A stretch of DNA of 64,000 nucleotides from Atlantibacter sp. RC6 (lineage in GTDB: Bacteria; Pseudomonadota; Gammaproteobacteria; Enterobacterales; Enterobacteriaceae): NCBI RefSeq assembly GCF_014193285.1, contig NZ_JACHZE010000002.1, positions 1-64,000 of the forward strand. The letters are read 5' to 3'. Shown here piece after piece: positions 33,221 to 41,343 of the stretch. The position numbers and the translations under genes are program-made. The notes under the pieces were generated by a model that was not told where the DNA came from, did not search any database, and saw nothing but the letters and a program-made list of their open reading frames with translations. The stretch's first letter is position 1, and each line of letters begins with the position of its first letter.

Positions 33221-34015
33221 ATGGCTATTTCTATTAAAACTCCTGACGAAATCGAAAAAATGCGTGTCGCCGGCCGTCTTGCCGCCGAGGTGCTGGAGAT
33301 GATCGAACCTCACGTTAAGCCAGGCATCAGCACCGGCGAACTCGACCGGATCTGCAACGATTACATCGTGAACACCCAACACGCGGTATCCGCGTGCCTT
33401 GACTACCACGGTTTTCCGAAATCGGTCTGTATCTCGATTAACGAAGTGGTGTGCCACGGCATTCCGGACGATGAAAAACTGCTGAAAGACGGCGACATCG
33501 TCAACATCGACGTCACCGTGATCAAAGACGACTATCACGGCGATACCTCGAAAATGTTTATCGTCGGCAAACCGACCATTCTGGGCGAGCGCCTGTGCCG
33601 CGTCACCCAGGAGAGCCTCTACCTGGCGCTGCGCATGGTGAAACCGGGTATTCGTCTGCGCACCCTGGGCGCGGCGATCCAGAAATTCGTCGAAGCGGAA
33701 GGCTTCTCCGTGGTGCGCGAATATTGCGGACACGGCATTGGCCGCGTATTCCACGAAGAGCCGCAGGTGCTGCACTACGATGCTGATGACGGCGGCGTAG
33801 TGTTGCAGGCCGGGATGACCTTTACTATTGAGCCGATGGTCAACGCGGGCGATTACCGCATCCGCACCATGAAAGACGGCTGGACAGTAAAAACCAAAGA
33901 CCGCAGCCTGTCAGCGCAGTACGAGCACACGATTGTGGTGACCGAAACCGGCTGCGAGATCCTGACGCTGCGTAAGGATGACACTATCCCGGCTGTACTG
34001 ACCGCCGAATCCTGA
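33221..34015 (+). CDS. map: Methionine aminopeptidase, type I
   Basis: Removes the initiator methionine from nascent proteins at the ribosome exit. The protein has 264 residues, identical in length to E. coli MAP, with the pita-bread fold. The five metal ligands are visible: two aspartates in NIDVTVIKDDYHGDT (about 97 and 108), the histidine in EYCGHGIGRVFHEEP (about 171) and two glutamates in FTIEPMV and YEHT-proximal regions (about 204 and 235). In E. coli it is followed directly by glnD; here about 8 kb of sugar-acid genes lies between, after a strong terminator. Confidence 0.97.
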   Translation: MAISIKTPDEIEKMRVAGRLAAEVLEMIEPHVKPGISTGELDRICNDYIVNTQHAVSACLDYHGFPKSVCISINEVVCHGIPDDEKLLKDGDIVNIDVTVIKDDYHGDTSKMFIVGKPTILGERLCRVTQESLYLALRMVKPGIRLRTLGAAIQKFVEAEGFSVVREYCGHGIGRVFHEEPQVLHYDADDGGVVLQAGMTFTIEPMVNAGDYRIRTMKDGWTVKTKDRSLSAQYEHTIVVTETGCEILTLRKDDTIPAVLTAES

Positions 34016-34041
34016 ACAGCAATCTCAGCCCTCAATTTTTT

Positions 34042-34066
34042 ATGGCCCTGATTCAGGGCCATTTTT
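34042..34066 (+). terminator. map terminator
   Basis: A 9-bp stem ATGGCCCTG/CAGGGCCAT with a 3-base loop is followed by TTTTTATTT. It isolates map from the sugar-acid cluster. Confidence 0.9.
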
Positions 34067-34099
34067 ATTTCTCGCTCCCTACCCTTCATTTATCTTCTG

Positions 34100-34328
34100 C
34101 ATATCTTGCCCCGACCAAATTCCGCCTTTTAGTCGAAATTGACCCTACCAATTTTAGAAATAAGCTTGAACACATTTGGTAGAGCCAAAATAATCACTCA
34201 ATCAACTCATTGATATAAATACAAAATAAAAAAATGCAATTCACAACGTGACTCGCTGCACAGTTTTCACTCAATTTATTGGTAGTATCACAACCAGATT
34301 ATTGGCCAACCAATACTAAAAATAGCAC
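34100..34328 (+). promoter_or_regulatory. Control region of the sugar-acid cluster with repeated TTGGTAG motifs
   Basis: This A/T-rich 230-bp stretch without a gene precedes the kinase. It contains CTACCAA at 34145-34151, facing TTGGTAG at 34176-34182, and a second TTGGTAG at 34279-34285. The middle copy lies in TTTGG-TAGAG-CCAAA. The last lies in a TATTGGT/ACCAATA inverted repeat (34277-34283 and 34309-34315) that also holds the palindrome TTGGCCAA (34302-34309). UxuR/ExuR-type GntR regulators bind TTGGT-centred palindromes, so these are candidate operators for the GntR protein encoded at the end of the cluster. No promoter was assigned with confidence. Confidence 0.55.
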
Positions 34329-34345
34329 AGGTGAGAAAGCAAATA

Positions 34346-35893
34346 ATGACCATTAGAATCATAATAGGAATAGATATTGGTACTACCGGAGTAAGATCTG
34401 TTGCTTACCAACATGGCCAGTCAACTGGCGCCGCCATTGCCACCGTGGAATACCCGCTATTCACTGACCAGACCGGAATTGCGGAACAAGACGCCCATTC
34501 GATTCTGCTGTCTACGATGACGGTAATAAAAAGAACCGTCAGTGAACTGGGTGAAAAATCTAAATATATCAAAGGAATATCGATAAGTTCAGTATTGCAC
34601 AGCTTTCTGGCCGTATCGGAAGAAGGAGTGCCTCTGACGCGTTTAATGACCTGGGGTGACTCTCGTAGCCAGATTTATCTTGATGAAGTTAAAGCGCTCA
34701 TCAACATTGAGAGCCTGTACCATCGCACTGGCTGTCCCATCCATCCGATGTATTCACTGCTGAAAATGTACTGGCTGAAGAAAAAGCAGCCAGATGTTTT
34801 TTGCAAAGCGGCCAGATTTGGCACGATCAAAGACTTTGTCTTTCACCATTTAACCGGTGTACGCGTCGTGGATCGTTCTATCGCCAGCGGCAGCGGCTGC
34901 TACAACATTCAGACGCTGGAATGGGATAAAGAGATCCTCGCGCTGCTGGGACTGGATGAAGATCGCATGGTGAAAGTGGTTTCCACCACGCATTACGAGT
35001 ATTTGACTGAAGCAGCGGCGAAGCGTTTAGGGCTGGAGCATCGGGTTCCGGTGATCATAGGCGCAGGGGACGGCATGATGGCCAATATCGGCGTCGGCGC
35101 GATCCGGCCAGGCCAGATTAATATCACCATCGGCACCAGCGGCGCGATCCGCATGGCTTCAAAAGATCCGCGCACCGATAATAAACGTCGCACCTGGTGC
35201 TACAACGTGACCGACGATCGCTGGATGCTCGGCGGAGCTATCAACAACGGCGGCGTATCGTTCCGCTGGGCCAGAGATAAATTTGCCGAAACTGAGCAGC
35301 GCGTGGCGGACAAACTCGGCCTCAATCCCTACGCCCTACTCACCTCCTATGCCGAGAAAGTTTCTGCCGGCGCAGATGGCCTGATTATTCTGCCCTTCTT
35401 TACCGGGGAACGCGCACCTTACTGGAACGCCAACGCACGAGGCACGATGCTTGGCCTGACGCTTAACCACGATAAACGCCATATTATTCGCGCCACCCTG
35501 GAAGGCATTTGTTATCGGATGCGCAGCGTACTGGAGTCACTGGAAGAACTGACCGGCGCGGTAGAGCAAATTCGCGTCAGCGGGAGTTTCACCCATTCAC
35601 CCATCTGGCTGCAAATTCTCTCAGATGTGCTGGGGCGGGAAATTAATGTTCCCGACGTGGATGAAGGCGCAGCTTACGGCGCCGCGATTATGGGATTCTA
35701 TGCATTGGGCGATATTGAGAGCCTTGATAACGCCAGCGATTTAATTGGTATTCGTAAAACTTATTATCCCAATGGCAATAATAAAGAAGCCTACGATCGG
35801 CTTTATGCGATTTACCTCAATACTTACTGGAATCTGCAAGAACAATTTAAAGCCATCGCCGATTTCCAACGCGAACAACATCAATCTATGTAA
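34346..35893 (+). CDS. FGGY-family carbohydrate kinase (gluconokinase/xylulokinase-like)
   Basis: Predicted ATP-dependent sugar or sugar-acid kinase, 515 residues, full length for the FGGY family. The phosphate-binding motif DIGTTG is at 10-15. The first FGGY domain runs to about 250, and the second carries ITIGTSGAIRM (about 255-265), FFTGERAPYWNANARGTMLG and an ATP-binding GSFTHSPIWLQILSDVLGREI near 415-435. The GERAPYWN...RGTMLGL wording resembles Bacillus-type gluconokinases. I prefer this ATG, which has AGGTGAG 10 bases upstream, to the GTG five codons earlier. It is first in the cluster, so it probably makes the 6-phosphate that the Eda-like aldolase finally cleaves. Substrate unknown. 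Confidence 0.85.
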   Translation: MTIRIIIGIDIGTTGVRSVAYQHGQSTGAAIATVEYPLFTDQTGIAEQDAHSILLSTMTVIKRTVSELGEKSKYIKGISISSVLHSFLAVSEEGVPLTRLMTWGDSRSQIYLDEVKALINIESLYHRTGCPIHPMYSLLKMYWLKKKQPDVFCKAARFGTIKDFVFHHLTGVRVVDRSIASGSGCYNIQTLEWDKEILALLGLDEDRMVKVVSTTHYEYLTEAAAKRLGLEHRVPVIIGAGDGMMANIGVGAIRPGQINITIGTSGAIRMASKDPRTDNKRRTWCYNVTDDRWMLGGAINNGGVSFRWARDKFAETEQRVADKLGLNPYALLTSYAEKVSAGADGLIILPFFTGERAPYWNANARGTMLGLTLNHDKRHIIRATLEGICYRMRSVLESLEELTGAVEQIRVSGSFTHSPIWLQILSDVLGREINVPDVDEGAAYGAAIMGFYALGDIESLDNASDLIGIRKTYYPNGNNKEAYDRLYAIYLNTYWNLQEQFKAIADFQREQHQSM

Positions 35894-35908
35894 CAGGAGT
35901 TTTGCAAC

Positions 35909-36862
35909 ATGGCTGTGGTATTAACAACCTCAAGAGCGTTCCCTGATTGCGAACAGGCACAAAAAATATTAACCGATGCGGGCCACGAATTAAAAATGGT
36001 CACCCCGCAAAAACCGCTAAAATCCAGTGAACTGGTTCCCATGGTAAAAGGAATCGGTGCCATGCTGGCGGGTCTCGATGAAATTAATGCCGATGTTATT
36101 CAGGCCGCCGCACCGACGTTAAAAATAATTGCCCGCAATGGGGTCGGTTACGATAAAGTCGATTTAAAAATGGCCCGCGAGAAAAATATTCGCGTCACCA
36201 TCACCCCTGGCGCAAATAGTTTATCAGTATGCGAACTGGCATTTTCATTTATTACCGGATTATCCCGCCGTATCCATTTAATGGATAAAAGCGTACGGGA
36301 AAAATCATGGCAACGGGTATCAGGTATTGAATTGCACGGCAAAACGATAGGCATTCTGGGAACCGGTGCAATCGGACGTCATCTGGCCGTGCGCTGCCGC
36401 TCGTTTGGCATGAGGGTTATCGCTTACGATCTGCATCCCTCTCAGGAACTGATCGAGGATCATGGCGTTAAATACATCAGCAATCTGGACGAGATTTATC
36501 GTCAGGCAGATTTTATCTCACTACACCTGCCTGCCAACCCGGACACCTGGCATATGATCAATCGCGACACCATTGCGAAAATGAAGCCTGGAGCATTTAT
36601 TATTAATACCGCACGTGGCGAGTTAATTGACGACGATGCCCTGTATGAAGCCTTGAATAATCATTATCTGGGTGGTGCCGGATTAGACGCCTTTGCTTCC
36701 GAGCCATTTTTAGATGAGCGTTTTTTTGAACTGGACAACGTCATTATGACGCCGCACACCGGCGCATTTACCAAAGAAGCCGCCGATAAAACATTAATTA
36801 TCGCCGCAGAAGAAATCGTTCGCGCCTTATCCGGGGAAGATAATTTATACCAAATTAACTAA
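35909..36862 (+). CDS. D-isomer-specific 2-hydroxyacid dehydrogenase
   Basis: NAD(P)-dependent oxidoreductase, 317 residues, of the D-3-phosphoglycerate/glyoxylate reductase superfamily. The Rossmann motif GTGAIGRH is near 150-157. The catalytic triad is recognisable: R in NTARGELID (about 236), E in DAFASEPF (about 265) and H in MTPHTGAFT (about 283). Ketogluconate reductases (GhrB, KguD) belong to this family, so reduction of a 2-keto sugar acid or its 6-phosphate is the likely job. It follows the kinase by 15 bases with a CAGGAG site. Its sequence is noticeably richer in A/T (many AAA, TTA, ATT codons) than the flanking core genes. Confidence 0.85.
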   Translation: MAVVLTTSRAFPDCEQAQKILTDAGHELKMVTPQKPLKSSELVPMVKGIGAMLAGLDEINADVIQAAAPTLKIIARNGVGYDKVDLKMAREKNIRVTITPGANSLSVCELAFSFITGLSRRIHLMDKSVREKSWQRVSGIELHGKTIGILGTGAIGRHLAVRCRSFGMRVIAYDLHPSQELIEDHGVKYISNLDEIYRQADFISLHLPANPDTWHMINRDTIAKMKPGAFIINTARGELIDDDALYEALNNHYLGGAGLDAFASEPFLDERFFELDNVIMTPHTGAFTKEAADKTLIIAAEEIVRALSGEDNLYQIN

Positions 36863-36968
36863 CCATTAATTTTACTAAAAAATAGTATCACTGACGCTGC
36901 AAATTATCGCAGTCAGGGCCTGCTCATACTTATTTTAAAAGATAGACAAATCTCACTAAGGAGAGGAT

Positions 36969-37970
36969 ATGAAAGCTATTGTGTATCATGGCAGTAATAA
37001 AATATCTCTGGACGATGTTCCCGTACCTGAAATAAAAAGTAATGAAGTTTTAATTAAAGTCCATTACGCCGGTATTTGCGGCTCCGACCTGAATATTTAC
37101 GTCGGCGCTCACCCACGCGCAAAAGCGCCGCTGGTGCCAGGTCACGAGTTTTCCGGCGTAATAGAAGAAGGCAACGGCCATTTTAACAAGGGTACAAAAG
37201 TCACTGTTCGGCCACTGATCTCGTGCGGGCATTGTCACGCCTGTCAAAGCGGCAACAGCCACGTTTGCGCGACCTTAAAACTGTACGGCATCGATACCGA
37301 TGGCGGCATGGCCCAATACGTCAAAGTTCCTGCAGATGTGGTGCACGTGTTGCCTGAAGACATGCCGATGACCATCGGCGCGTTCGTCGAACCTTTAGCC
37401 GTAGGCGTGCACGCTATCAGCCGCGCCAACATGAAAGCGGGCGACAGCGTTGTAGTCTTCGGCGCGGGAACCATCGGTTTCTGCGTGGCGAGCGTAGCCG
37501 CTTCCTGCGGCGCGAAACAAATCATTATGGTGGAAACCAATCCCTACCGTATTGGCCTGGCAAAAGAGTGCGGCTTCACGGCGTTAAGCCCTGCTGACGG
37601 CAATGTAGTGGATAAAATCCTCGCACTGACGGGTGGAGTGGGTGCCGATGTGGTGTTCGACTGTGCAGCACATCCGTCTGTCGCCGCAGTGCTAACCAAA
37701 GTTGTTAAGGTCCAGGGCACCATCGAAATTGTCGGCTCCTATAAAAAACCTGCCGAAGTGGCGCTGCTGGATATCGAATTCAAAGAGCTAACGATTGTCG
37801 GTACTCGGGTCTACGTCAAACGCGACTTCGAAACCGCCATCAAATTAATCCGTTCCGGTTTCCCCTATCACAACCTGATCACTGTCTACCCACCAGAAAA
37901 GGCGCAGGAAGGATTTGATACCTGCCTGAACGGCGGCGATGTCATCAAAGTGATGTACCAGTTTAGCTAA
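36969..37970 (+). CDS. Zinc-dependent medium-chain dehydrogenase (polyol/L-idonate 5-dehydrogenase-like)
   Basis: MDR-family alcohol dehydrogenase of 333 residues. Catalytic zinc ligands are C37 in GICGSD, H59/E60 in PGHEFSG and probably E140. The structural zinc lobe has C86, C89, C92 and C100 (CGHCHACQSGNSHVC). The nucleotide-binding GAGTIG is at 164-169. The closest general types are sorbitol, threonine and L-idonate dehydrogenases, which oxidise one secondary hydroxyl of a polyol or sugar acid. A 106-base gap precedes it with AAGGAGAG just before the ATG; the gap has an imperfect hairpin, CTGACGCTGC/GCAGTCAG. Probably a ring member of the same pathway; substrate unknown. Confidence 0.85.
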   Translation: MKAIVYHGSNKISLDDVPVPEIKSNEVLIKVHYAGICGSDLNIYVGAHPRAKAPLVPGHEFSGVIEEGNGHFNKGTKVTVRPLISCGHCHACQSGNSHVCATLKLYGIDTDGGMAQYVKVPADVVHVLPEDMPMTIGAFVEPLAVGVHAISRANMKAGDSVVVFGAGTIGFCVASVAASCGAKQIIMVETNPYRIGLAKECGFTALSPADGNVVDKILALTGGVGADVVFDCAAHPSVAAVLTKVVKVQGTIEIVGSYKKPAEVALLDIEFKELTIVGTRVYVKRDFETAIKLIRSGFPYHNLITVYPPEKAQEGFDTCLNGGDVIKVMYQFS

Positions 37971-38010
37971 TTCGACTTACTCAAAGAAATGTACCTACAA
38001 GGACCCACTC

Positions 38011-38769
38011 ATGAAGAATAACGTTTTTGATCTCTCTGGAAAAAATGCCGTCGTGACAGGCGGTTCGCGCGGCTTAGGTAAATCATTTGCCCTAAGCCTG
38101 GCGAACGCAGGCGCGAATATCATTATCGTTGATATCGATCGCAACGAGCAGACCGAAAAAGAGATCGCCGCCCTGGGCGTAAACTGTGAGACCGTGGTGT
38201 TCGATCTGGCGAATTTCGCCAATTACGACGAACTGGTCGCCAGTATTTTAAGCAAGTATCAGAAAATCGATATTCTGGTTAACAATGCCGGTATTCAGCG
38301 TCGCCACCCGTCCGCGAATTTCCCGAAAGCCGACTGGGATCTCGTCCTTGATATCAATCAGAATGCCGTGTTCTTTATGTGCCAGGCGTTTGGCCGCCAT
38401 ATGATTGAAAAAGGCTACGGCAAAATCATCAACATCGCCTCGCTGCTTTCTTTCCAGGGCGGACTCACCATTCCGGCCTACGCCGCCGCAAAATCGGCAG
38501 TGCTGGGCTTCTCAAAATCACTCTCCAATGAGTGGGCATCAAAGGGGGTGAATGTAAACTGCATCGCACCCGGCTATATCGCTACCGAAATGAACACCGC
38601 GCTGATGAATGACGAAGTACGCAATCGGCAAATACTTGAGCGCATCCCGGCTGGACGCTGGGGCAATCCGGAGGATTTGGGCGGCGCGGCGGTTTTCCTG
38701 GCCTCTCCGGCTTCTGATTACATTAACGGCCACGCGATTGTCGTCGATGGCGGCTGGATGGGACGCTGA
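38011..38769 (+). CDS. Short-chain dehydrogenase, KduD-like (sugar-acid 3- or 5-dehydrogenase)
   Basis: Classical SDR of 252 residues with TGGSRGLG (16-23), NNAG (91-94) and catalytic S144, Y157 and K161. It resembles E. coli KduD closely in signature stretches: IINIASLLSFQGG, ERIPAGRWGNPEDL and the C-terminus IVVDGGWMGR. KduD-type enzymes interconvert ketodeoxygluconates; relatives such as IdnO reduce 5-ketogluconate to gluconate. Here it could act in series with the zinc dehydrogenase to epimerise one carbon by oxidation followed by reduction. It lies 40 bases after that gene with an AAGGA site. Confidence 0.88.
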   Translation: MKNNVFDLSGKNAVVTGGSRGLGKSFALSLANAGANIIIVDIDRNEQTEKEIAALGVNCETVVFDLANFANYDELVASILSKYQKIDILVNNAGIQRRHPSANFPKADWDLVLDINQNAVFFMCQAFGRHMIEKGYGKIINIASLLSFQGGLTIPAYAAAKSAVLGFSKSLSNEWASKGVNVNCIAPGYIATEMNTALMNDEVRNRQILERIPAGRWGNPEDLGGAAVFLASPASDYINGHAIVVDGGWMGR

Positions 38770-38800
38770 TCCCTTAACAGAAACTTCCCCTACCCAATGG

Positions 38801-38831
38801 CGTTATGTCGTGGTCGCGCTACGGCATAACG
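38801..38831 (+). other. Stem-loop between the SDR and permease genes
   Basis: Arms CGTTATGTCG and CGGCATAACG (9 of 10 pairs, one G-U) enclose an 11-base loop in the 161-base gap. It has no T-tract. It could protect the 3' end of the upstream message or weaken read-through into the permease gene. Confidence 0.45.
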
Positions 38832-38930
38832 TTGGCGGAAATAAAAGATGCGCAGTCGCAAAGAATACCTTCAGGTTATCGACCCTGGCTGCGCGTTTAA
38901 TTAATTAAAAATGACTCAGGATGACGGCTT

Positions 38931-40250
38931 ATGCCTCTTATATATGTTGCCTTAGGTGTTGCTCTGCTTTTGTTCTTAATGCTTCGGTTAAAGATCCACT
39001 GTTTTGTGGCATTAATTCTGGTCGCGCTATTTGTTGGATTGATTCAGGGAATGAGCGTTTTGGGGGTACTGGACTCCATCAAGCACGGCGTCGGCGGTAC
39101 GCTAAGCAATCTGGCGCTGATCATGGGCTTTGGCGCGATGCTGGGTAAATTGCTTGGCGATAGCGGCGGCGCGCAACGTATTGCTATGACGCTGGTCGAC
39201 CGGTTCGGCGAGAAAAATATACAGTTAGCCGTTGCCGCTACGGGTTTTATCGTCGGCTTCGCGCTGTTCTTTGAAGTTGGGATTATTCTGCTGATGCCGC
39301 TGGTGATCACGCTGGCATTGAGACTGCGTATTTCATTGCTGTACGTCGGTATTCCAATGGCGGCGGCTATTTCGGTTACCCACTGTTTCCTGCCGCCGCA
39401 TCCCGGCCCGACGGCTATCGCCAATATCTTTAACGCGGATATGGGACGGACGCTCATTTACGGTGTCATTATCGCCGTCCCCAGCATTATTATTTCCGGG
39501 ATATTCTTCTCGCGTATTCCCTATATTCGCCATATGAACCCGGAAATCCATATGGGTTTCGCCAACCGCGAATTTAGCGAAAATGAAATGCCGGGCTTTG
39601 GTATTAGCGTATTTACCGCGCTGATCCCGGTCATTCTTATGGCCTTGCGCGCTATTCTCGAGATGACGCTCGTTAAAGGCCATCCGGTACTGCCATATGC
39701 GGAATTCTTCGGCGATCCGGTTATCGCCACCCTGATTGCCGCTATCGTCGCGCTGTATACATTCGGCTTCAAACGCGGCAAAAGCGTGGCTGAAATCACA
39801 GCCAGTATTGAAGCTTCTGCAAAGCTTATCGCCATGATGCTGCTGATCATTGGCGCAGGCGGCGCATTTAAACAAGTGCTCATCGACAGCGGAGTAAAAG
39901 ATTACATCGCCAGCCATATGAATGCGTTCTCCTTCTCCCCGATTATTCTCGCCTGGCTTATCGCGGTGATCCTGCGCCTGGCGCTGGGTTCAGCAACCGT
40001 AACGGCGCTGACCACTGGCGGCATCGTATTCCCGCTGATTCAGGCCACCGGCGTAAGCCCGGAACTGATGGTGCTGGCGGTGGGTTCCGGTAGCGTGTTT
40101 TTCTCGCACGTCAACGATCCGGGGTTCTGGATGATTAAAGAGTATTTCAATCTGAGCGTGGTAGAAACCCTCAAATCCTGGTCGGTGCTGGAAACCATTA
40201 TTTCTGTTTGCGGCCTGCTTGGCTGCCTGGCGATTAACGCGTTTATCTGA
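38931..40250 (+). CDS. Gnt-family gluconate/sugar-acid:H+ symporter
   Basis: Inner-membrane permease of 439 residues, the usual length for GntT/GntU/IdnT/DsdX. About 12-14 hydrophobic segments are visible. Family segments include GFGAMLGKLLGDSGGAQRIA near 65-85, FEVGIILLMPLVITLA near 110-125, CFLPPHPGPTAIANIF near 150-165 and SGSVFFSHVNDPGFWMIKEY near 380-400. This family imports gluconate, idonate, ketogluconates or D-serine with protons, so it identifies the cluster's substrate as a sugar acid rather than a free sugar. AGGA lies 9 bases before the ATG. Confidence 0.9.
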   Translation: MPLIYVALGVALLLFLMLRLKIHCFVALILVALFVGLIQGMSVLGVLDSIKHGVGGTLSNLALIMGFGAMLGKLLGDSGGAQRIAMTLVDRFGEKNIQLAVAATGFIVGFALFFEVGIILLMPLVITLALRLRISLLYVGIPMAAAISVTHCFLPPHPGPTAIANIFNADMGRTLIYGVIIAVPSIIISGIFFSRIPYIRHMNPEIHMGFANREFSENEMPGFGISVFTALIPVILMALRAILEMTLVKGHPVLPYAEFFGDPVIATLIAAIVALYTFGFKRGKSVAEITASIEASAKLIAMMLLIIGAGGAFKQVLIDSGVKDYIASHMNAFSFSPIILAWLIAVILRLALGSATVTALTTGGIVFPLIQATGVSPELMVLAVGSGSVFFSHVNDPGFWMIKEYFNLSVVETLKSWSVLETIISVCGLLGCLAINAFI

Positions 40251-40292
40251 CGCGCTGCGTAATACATTTATGAGTGAAAAAAGGGTATTGCT

Positions 40293-40931
40293 ATGAAAAA
40301 CTGGAAAAGATCTGCTGAAGACATTTTATCGTTAAGCCCGGTAGTCCCGGTTATCGTTATCGAAAATATTAACGATGCGGTGCCGCTGGCTAAAGCACTG
40401 GTCGCGGGTGGTGTACGCACGCTGGAAGTCACGCTGCGTACGGCTTGCGCACTGGACGCCATTAAACTGATTATGGAACACGTACCGGAAGCGGTGGTGG
40501 GCGCAGGAACCGTGACCACCCTTGAACAATTCAAAAAAGTTTCCGAACTGGGCGTGGAATTTATTATTACTCCAGGCCTCACCACCTCGTTATTGAGGGC
40601 TGCGGTTGAAGGCTCTATTCCTGTGATCCCGGGTATTGCTACTCTCGGCGAATTGATGACGGGCGCAGAAGCCGGATTAACCAGTTTTAAATTCTTCCCG
40701 GCGGAAATCAACGGCGGTGTGGCCGCGTTAAAAGCGTTCGCAGGCCCAATGCCGGATGTGAAATTCTGCCCGACCGGCGGCATCAGCCTGAAAAACTACC
40801 GTGACTATTTGCAGTTGAAAAATGTCATCTGCGTGGGCGGTTCATGGTTTGTGCCAACGGATGTGATTGCAAAAGGTGATTTCGCTGAGATAACTCGCCT
40901 GGCGCAGGAAGCCGTCGCAGGCGCACGCTAA
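40293..40931 (+). CDS. KDPG aldolase (2-dehydro-3-deoxy-phosphogluconate aldolase), Eda paralogue
   Basis: Class I aldolase of 212 residues that splits KDPG to pyruvate and glyceraldehyde 3-phosphate. It begins [12 protein letters not shown], nearly the same as E. coli Eda (213 residues), and keeps E45, R49 and the Schiff-base lysine K133 in SFKFFPAE, plus the phosphate-binding CPTGGIS and VGGSWFVP. It is probably a second copy beside the chromosomal edd-eda locus expected elsewhere in such a genome. No edd-type dehydratase is present here, so KDPG must come from the housekeeping Edd or another route. It closes the catabolic part of the cluster. Confidence 0.93.
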   Translation: MKNWKRSAEDILSLSPVVPVIVIENINDAVPLAKALVAGGVRTLEVTLRTACALDAIKLIMEHVPEAVVGAGTVTTLEQFKKVSELGVEFIITPGLTTSLLRAAVEGSIPVIPGIATLGELMTGAEAGLTSFKFFPAEINGGVAALKAFAGPMPDVKFCPTGGISLKNYRDYLQLKNVICVGGSWFVPTDVIAKGDFAEITRLAQEAVAGAR

Positions 40932-40953
40932 GAGCGCGGGCGCAATCAACACC

Positions 40954-40981
40954 GGCGCACCCCGGCGTGATGGGGTGCGCC
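40954..40981 (+). other. Perfect stem-loop after the KDPG aldolase gene
   Basis: A 10-bp perfect stem GGCGCACCCC/GGGGTGCGCC with an 8-base loop lies 22 bases past the aldolase stop. No T-run follows (AAATGTTG), so Rho-independent termination is doubtful; it may be a 3'-end stabiliser or a REP-like unit. Confidence 0.6.
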
Positions 40982-41229
40982 AAATGTTGAGCCTGGCGAT
41001 TAGCAAACCAAACGGTTTAATTATTTCTATTTTTATTAAACAGAATAGTTATCATTTCACGAAAAAATATATACCCTCGAAATGTACAATATATTTCCTA
41101 CCTAAATACCCCTCCCAACCAGGCGGCAGTTATTTATTAAATAAACCCGTACTGGCTTTATCCAGCCAATTAACGCCTGCTGTTTTCAAAAAAGAAACAT
41201 TGCCGTTGCATATTTAAATTGTTAGCTTG
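40982..41229. other. A/T-rich spacer between aldolase and regulator genes
   Basis: No gene is supported in this stretch. An 80-codon frame across it has no recognisable similarity, no ribosome site and low-complexity A/T-rich codons. An AAACC-AAAC-GGTTT inverted repeat at 41005-41018 faintly resembles the TTGG-type motifs before the kinase gene. Confidence 0.4.
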
Positions 41230-41239
41230 TCGCCGCTGT

Positions 41240-41303
41240 TGCCCGATACGGCGCTACGTACCCGGCAGCGCAGCGGGTGCCGCCGCCGCTTGACGGGCCT
41301 GTA
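41240..41303. repeat. REP-like extragenic palindromic element
   Basis: The segment from GCCCGATACGGCGCTACG to GACGGGCCTGTAGA resembles an enterobacterial REP/BIME unit: paired GCCCG/CGGGC ends, a GCGGC-rich middle and the typical CCTGTAG tail. It is imperfect and single. It lies just upstream of the regulator gene. Confidence 0.5.
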
Positions 41304-41343
41304 GAATGTGCTGATAATTAAGAAAAAAACAGGATTGCTCCAC

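Noticed and set aside
40975-41217. An 80-codon frame between the aldolase and GntR-regulator genes
   Set aside because: Starts inside a stem-loop, lacks a ribosome site and encodes a low-complexity sequence with no recognisable motif.
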